Shown here piece by piece: positions 21,426 through 23,799 of a DNA stretch of 23,799 nt. This stretch comes from Planctomycetales bacterium. Its GTDB lineage: Bacteria > Planctomycetota > SZUA-567. The DNA is taken from NCBI GenBank assembly GCA_025997475.1, contig BNUQ01000028.1:1-23799 (forward strand). The letters are read 5' to 3'. A program made the translations under genes and the position numbers. The notes under the pieces were generated by a model. The model searched no databases and was not told the DNA's origin. It saw only the letters and a program-made list of their open reading frames with translations. Numbering within the stretch: position 1 is the stretch's first letter; the number at the start of each line of letters is the position of its first letter.

Positions 21426-22650
21426 TATTGAGCCGCACCAACGACGGGCGGCGGTGGCGCAGGGCTTCGACCGTGAAGGTTACGCCGCCGAAAGTTACGC
21501 GGTCGTTGATTTTCGGCGTGCGACCGAGGAGCGCGACAATCAAGCCGCCGACCGTGCTGACGCCGGGCATCGGTAGCGGCTCGCCCAAAATCGCGCGCAA
21601 ATCCCGCATCGGCACGCGCCCGTCAAAGAGCAATTCCCCCTCGCCGCCCTGCCGGATAAGTTCTTCCGGCGACGCGCCCCGCTCGCCGGTTTCACCGAAA
21701 ATTTCCGCCAAAATATCGCTCAACGTCAAAATACCGATGTCCGAGCCGTGCTCGTCGGTTATCACCGCCAAGCCCTGCTCCGTCTGCAAAAACCGGCGCA
21801 ACGCCAATTCCGCCGGCGTAAATTCCGAGAAAATCGGCGCCGCGCGGCGATACGCCGCGAGCGGTCGCGGGAGGTCGGCGGCAAAATAAATCTCCCGCGT
21901 ATCGACGAAGCCGATAAGTTTTTCGCCCCGCGCGTCGGTGAGCAAAATTTTGCTGTGCCGCTTTTCTCGCGCGACCGCCAGCGCGGCGTCCGGCGCGGCG
22001 TCAACGGAGAGCGCCATCACGTCCACGCGCGGCGTCATAATTTCCCGCGCCCGCACGTCGCCCAACTCGACGACGGCGTTGATGAAATCGTATTCCTGCG
22101 CCGACACCACGCCGTTTTGGCGATAGTGCGCGAACAAACGGCGCAAATTACCGGCGACGTTTTCCGGTTGCGGCGCGGCAAAAAGCGCGCGCTCAAAATA
22201 AGACGTGATTTTTTTAAGCGCCCGGCACACCGGCGACAACGCGCGGTGCGCCGCGTAAAGAGGAATGCTCGTCCAGCGGCACGTCGCCAAATTAAACGTC
22301 GAGCCAATCGTCTTCGGCAGAATTTCGCCGAAAATAATCAGCGTCAACAAAAAGAACGCGGACGCCGCCACGAGCGATGCTTGACCGTGCGCGGCGGCTA
22401 ACCGCGCCGTCTGCAACGCGGCAATCGCGAAATAAGTCGTGTTGACGATTAAGTTGCCCAAAACCAGCGTATAAAGCACATTCGCCAAATCGGCGTGCAG
22501 GCGCAACATACACACGTCCGCCCACCGGCGCGAGCGGCGCACGGCGTTTAAGTCGGTCGCGCGCAACGAAAAAAACGCCGTCTCACTGCCGGAAAAGACC
22601 GCCGACAACAGCAACAGCGCCGCCAACGCCGGTAACGCACCGATGCTCAT
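21409..22650 (-). CDS. CNNM/HlyC-CorC family membrane protein (DUF21, CBS pair, CorC domain)
   Basis: A 413-residue protein in three parts. The DUF21 membrane domain (about 1-145) has 'GSETAFFSL' (21-29) and 'FGEILPKTIG' (108-116), the conserved CNNM segments. A CBS pair follows (about 205-320: 'IMTPRVDVMALS', 'KLIGFVDTREIY', 'LAVITDEHGSDIGILTLSDILAEIFGE'). The CorC/HlyC C-terminal domain (about 335-405: 'FDGRVPMRDL', 'GVSTVGGLIVALLGRTP') completes it. CNNM-type proteins are linked to Mg2+ export or homeostasis; the older name haemolysin-like is misleading. The tail KVKS is encoded by the heptamer repeat, replacing whatever natural end existed. No strong ribosome site precedes the ATG at 22650. 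A heptamer hairpin and a flagellar gene lie upstream. Confidence 0.88.
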   Translation of the reverse strand: MSIGALPALAALLLLSAVFSGSETAFFSLRATDLNAVRRSRRWADVCMLRLHADLANVLYTLVLGNLIVNTTYFAIAALQTARLAAAHGQASLVAASAFFLLTLIIFGEILPKTIGSTFNLATCRWTSIPLYAAHRALSPVCRALKKITSYFERALFAAPQPENVAGNLRRLFAHYRQNGVVSAQEYDFINAVVELGDVRAREIMTPRVDVMALSVDAAPDAALAVAREKRHSKILLTDARGEKLIGFVDTREIYFAADLPRPLAAYRRAAPIFSEFTPAELALRRFLQTEQGLAVITDEHGSDIGILTLSDILAEIFGETGERGASPEELIRQGGEGELLFDGRVPMRDLRAILGEPLPMPGVSTVGGLIVALLGRTPKINDRVTFGGVTFTVEALRHRRPSLVRLNTKVKS

Positions 22651-22673
22651 TCGGGTTGCCTTTTTTTGGAGGG

Positions 22674-22751
22674 AAGTTGAAAGTTAAGAAAACCGCGCCG
22701 GTTAATCGGCGATTGCTCTTTTCTCAACTTTCAACTTTTAACTTTTAACTC
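22674..22751. repeat. Heptamer-armed inverted repeat, second core type (copy 16)
   Basis: The arms are GAAGTTGAAAGTTAAG (22674-22688) and CTCAACTTTCAACTTTTAAC and on (22723-22751). The core GAAAACCGCGCCGGTTAATCGGCGATTGCTCTTTT contains CGCCG-GTTAAT-CGGCG, a small hairpin. This core is essentially identical to that of copy 23412-23500 and differs from the GGAGTTTGA cores elsewhere. Confidence 0.85.
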
Positions 22752-22778
22752 TGCCCGCGCGATTTTCACAAAAAAACG

Positions 22779-22807
22779 CCGGATGCCAACCTCCTGTCGG
22801 CATCCGG
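22779..22807 (-). terminator. Rho-independent terminator downstream of flaG
   Basis: CCGGATGCC (22779-22787) pairs with GGCATCCGG (22799-22807) around an 11-nt loop. On the minus strand the hairpin is followed by a T-run (A7-8 at 22769-22776). It lies about 100 bp past the flaG stop and would end flagellin/flaG transcription. Confidence 0.85.
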
Positions 22808-22906
22808 TTTATTCGATTTTTCCGGCTATGGCGTAGCGGAAAAGTTGCCCGTCCGTGGGCGAATATATTTGGCGGCGCCATTGACCAGGCGACGGGGCGG
22901 CATTTT

Positions 22907-23218
22907 TCAGGCAAAAAGTTCTTCCCGCACTTTGGTTAAGCGCTCCATCACGGCTAACATTTCCGCCGACGGAATGCTCTGAATTAAATCGCCGGATTGC
23001 GGGTCGGTCATCTGAATAACCATTTTGCCGTCTTCTCGGCGCACCTGCACGCTGACGGCGCGGTCGTCCGGCGGCGTAATTTCCGGCGCCACGGAAAAGT
23101 CGAGAACGTCCGTGTTGTCCGCGCGAGCGACGGTCGGCGCGGCGTAACTCGGCGGCGGATTTTGCCGCGCGGTTGACCACAGCGGCGGCGTCGCGGTTGC
23201 ATTTATGGCGGCAAGCAT
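22907..23218 (-). CDS. flaG: FlaG family flagellar protein
   Basis: A 103-residue protein. The variable, Pro/Ala-rich first half (1-50) is followed by the FlaG core 'VSVQVRREDGKMVIQMTDPQSGDLIQSIPSAEMLAVMERL' (55-94), matching the family pattern 'V.V.D..TGEVIRQIP.EE.L'. FlaG affects filament length or assembly in several bacteria and is usually encoded beside flagellin, as here. A strong ribosome site AAAGGAGGG precedes the ATG at 23218. The order on the minus strand is flagellin, flagellin tail remnant, flaG, terminator. Confidence 0.85.
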   Translation of the reverse strand: MLAAINATATPPLWSTARQNPPPSYAAPTVARADNTDVLDFSVAPEITPPDDRAVSVQVRREDGKMVIQMTDPQSGDLIQSIPSAEMLAVMERLTKVREELFA

Positions 23219-23411
23219 GGGCTTACCCTCCTTTCGCTATGGCGCGATTCTATTTCAACGCAACGCGCCTTGACCATTTTTGCCGACGGAAATACCGCCG
23301 GTATTTTTCGGTATTTTTTTTTCGGTATTTTAGGGCGGACCAACGCGGTTCGCGAAAACCGCGCCGCCCGCCCGACTGAAATTTTAGCAAAGTTGAAAGT
23401 CGAGGAGAGCA
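23219..23411. other. flaG upstream region with AT-rich direct repeats
   Basis: No gene is seen. Three close copies of the type CGGTATTTTT lie at 23299-23331, preceded by ATACCGCCGGTAT (a near palindrome, 23292-23304). A hairpin CGCGGTT-CGCGAA-AACCGCG lies at 23344-23363. The region should hold the flaG promoter if flaG is not read through from flagellin; I could not match a sigma-28 or sigma-54 site. Confidence 0.35.
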
Positions 23412-23500
23412 ACGTTGAAAGTTAAAAGTTGAAAGTTAGGAAAACCGCGCCGGTTAATCGGCGATTGCTCTTTTCTCAACTTTCAACTTTCAACTTTCAT
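23412..23500. repeat. Heptamer-armed inverted repeat, second core type (copy 17)
   Basis: The left arm has three units (GTTGAAA, GTTAAAA, GTTGAAA) and the right arm four (TCTCAAC, TTTCAAC, TTTCAAC, TTTCAT). The core is identical to copy 16 apart from one base in the flank. It directly follows the stop of the truncated flagellin tail. Confidence 0.85.
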
Positions 23501-23503
23501 TTT

Positions 23504-23581
23504 TTACGCAATCAACGACAGGGCGCTTTGCGGCAGTTGGTTGGCTTGCGCCAACATCGACGTTCCCGCCTGCACCATCAG
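23504..23581 (-). pseudogene. Flagellin 3'-end fragment (duplicated tail)
   Basis: This 78-bp stretch repeats the last codons and stop of the flagellin gene at 23668: it reads [20 protein letters not shown] then LSLIA and TAA. One base differs from the other copy (at 23515, a synonymous Leu codon). Homology stops abruptly at 23581, where heptamer repeats begin. It lacks a ribosome site and the rest of flagellin, so it is a remnant. A tandem flagellin gene mostly lost by deletion, or a partial duplication, could produce it. Confidence 0.85.
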
Positions 23582-23663
23582 AAAGTTGAAAGTTAGGAAA
23601 ACCGCTTCGGTTGATAGGCGATTGCTCTTTTCTCAACTTTTAACTTTCAACTTTCAACTTTCA
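23582..23663. repeat. Heptamer-armed inverted repeat, second core type (copy 18)
   Basis: The core resembles copies 16 and 17 but has changes (GCTTCGGTTGATAGGCG in place of GCGCCGGTTAATCGGCG), which break the inner hairpin. The right arm has exactly one heptamer more than copy 17, consistent with slippage of 7-bp units. It sits between the truncated and the complete flagellin tails. Confidence 0.85.
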
Positions 23664-23667
23664 TTTT

Positions 23668-23799
23668 TTACGCAATCAGCGACAGGGCGCTTTGCGGCAG
23701 TTGGTTGGCTTGCGCCAACATCGACGTTCCCGCCTGCACCATCAGTTGGTTCTTGGTGAACTTCGTCGATTCCGTCGCCATATCCGTGTCCCGAATGTA
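23668..23799 (-). CDS. Flagellin, C-terminal part (gene continues beyond the window)
   Basis: The 43 visible residues run [18 protein letters not shown] then [20 protein letters not shown] and LSLIA before TAA (23668-23670). This is the conserved C-terminal helix of flagellin (PF00700: R.RD.D.A.E...LT...IL.QA..SMLAQAN..PQ..L.L), which packs in the inner core of the filament and drives export and polymerisation. The 5' part is outside the window. Gene symbol fliC or hag cannot be assigned. Followed by a heptamer repeat and a duplicated tail. Confidence 0.93.
   Translation of the reverse strand, partial: YIRDTDMATESTKFTKNQLMVQAGTSMLAQANQLPQSALSLIA

Noticed and set aside
23250..23290. Sigma-54 type promoter before flaG (TGG ... 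TTGC on the minus strand)
   Set aside because: The spacing between the GG and GC elements is two bases too long, and no other support exists.
23344..23363. Terminator at the GC hairpin between flagellin and flaG
   Set aside because: A good stem but no T-run on either strand next to it.

Overview
The window looks like chromosomal DNA from a flagellated, Gram-negative bacterium. The signs are a flagellin 3' end plus FlaG, a lipoprotein signal, an LpxH-like hydrolase, periplasmic sugar-binding proteins, an AsmA-like envelope protein and two exported TPR proteins. The phylum cannot be fixed from sequence alone. A PVC-type lineage (Lentisphaerota/Verrucomicrobiota/Kiritimatiellota) is a weak guess from gene content and the style of the intergenic repeats. 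No rRNA, tRNA, CRISPR array or complete transposon was seen.

Layout. Positions 1-112 hold the end of an unidentified gene. From 271 to 5439 five genes lie on the minus strand: a CYTH phosphatase/cyclase-family protein, a membrane-anchored TPR protein, a transglutaminase-like lipoprotein, an LpxH-like metallophosphoesterase and a medium-chain acyl-CoA synthetase. A 163-bp relic of an IS (5549-5711) follows, then a CPBP intramembrane protease and an AsmA-like protein on the plus strand, and a family-4 uracil-DNA glycosylase on the minus strand. The centre (9828-15731) is a sugar-uptake operon: chvE-type binding protein, gguA-type ATPase, a frameshifted retropepsin-like aspartic protease, gguB-type permease and a second chvE-type binding protein. 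It ends at a strong bidirectional terminator. The rest is on the minus strand: nadB, two TPR proteins, recO, a CNNM/CorC-type CBS protein, flaG and the 3' end of a flagellin gene.

The most striking feature is not a gene. Almost every gene junction carries an AT-rich inverted repeat whose arms are tandem 7-bp units, of type TTAACAA or TTTCAAC. The arms flank a short core with a shared GGAGTTTGA ... TTCGCTTCGCG ... ACTCC pattern. I count about eighteen full or partial copies. They sit at or just past stop codons, in some cases supply the last codons and the stop, and occur between genes inside the sugar operon. This looks like an uncharacterised repeat family that may act as 3'-end or inter-cistronic RNA hairpins.

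Other points of interest: a 51-bp perfect inverted duplication inside the AsmA-like gene, for which a two-step template switch can be reconstructed base by base; a one-base frameshift in the protease gene; a duplicated flagellin tail joined to one of the heptamer repeats; and REP-like nested hairpins near 20316-20453.
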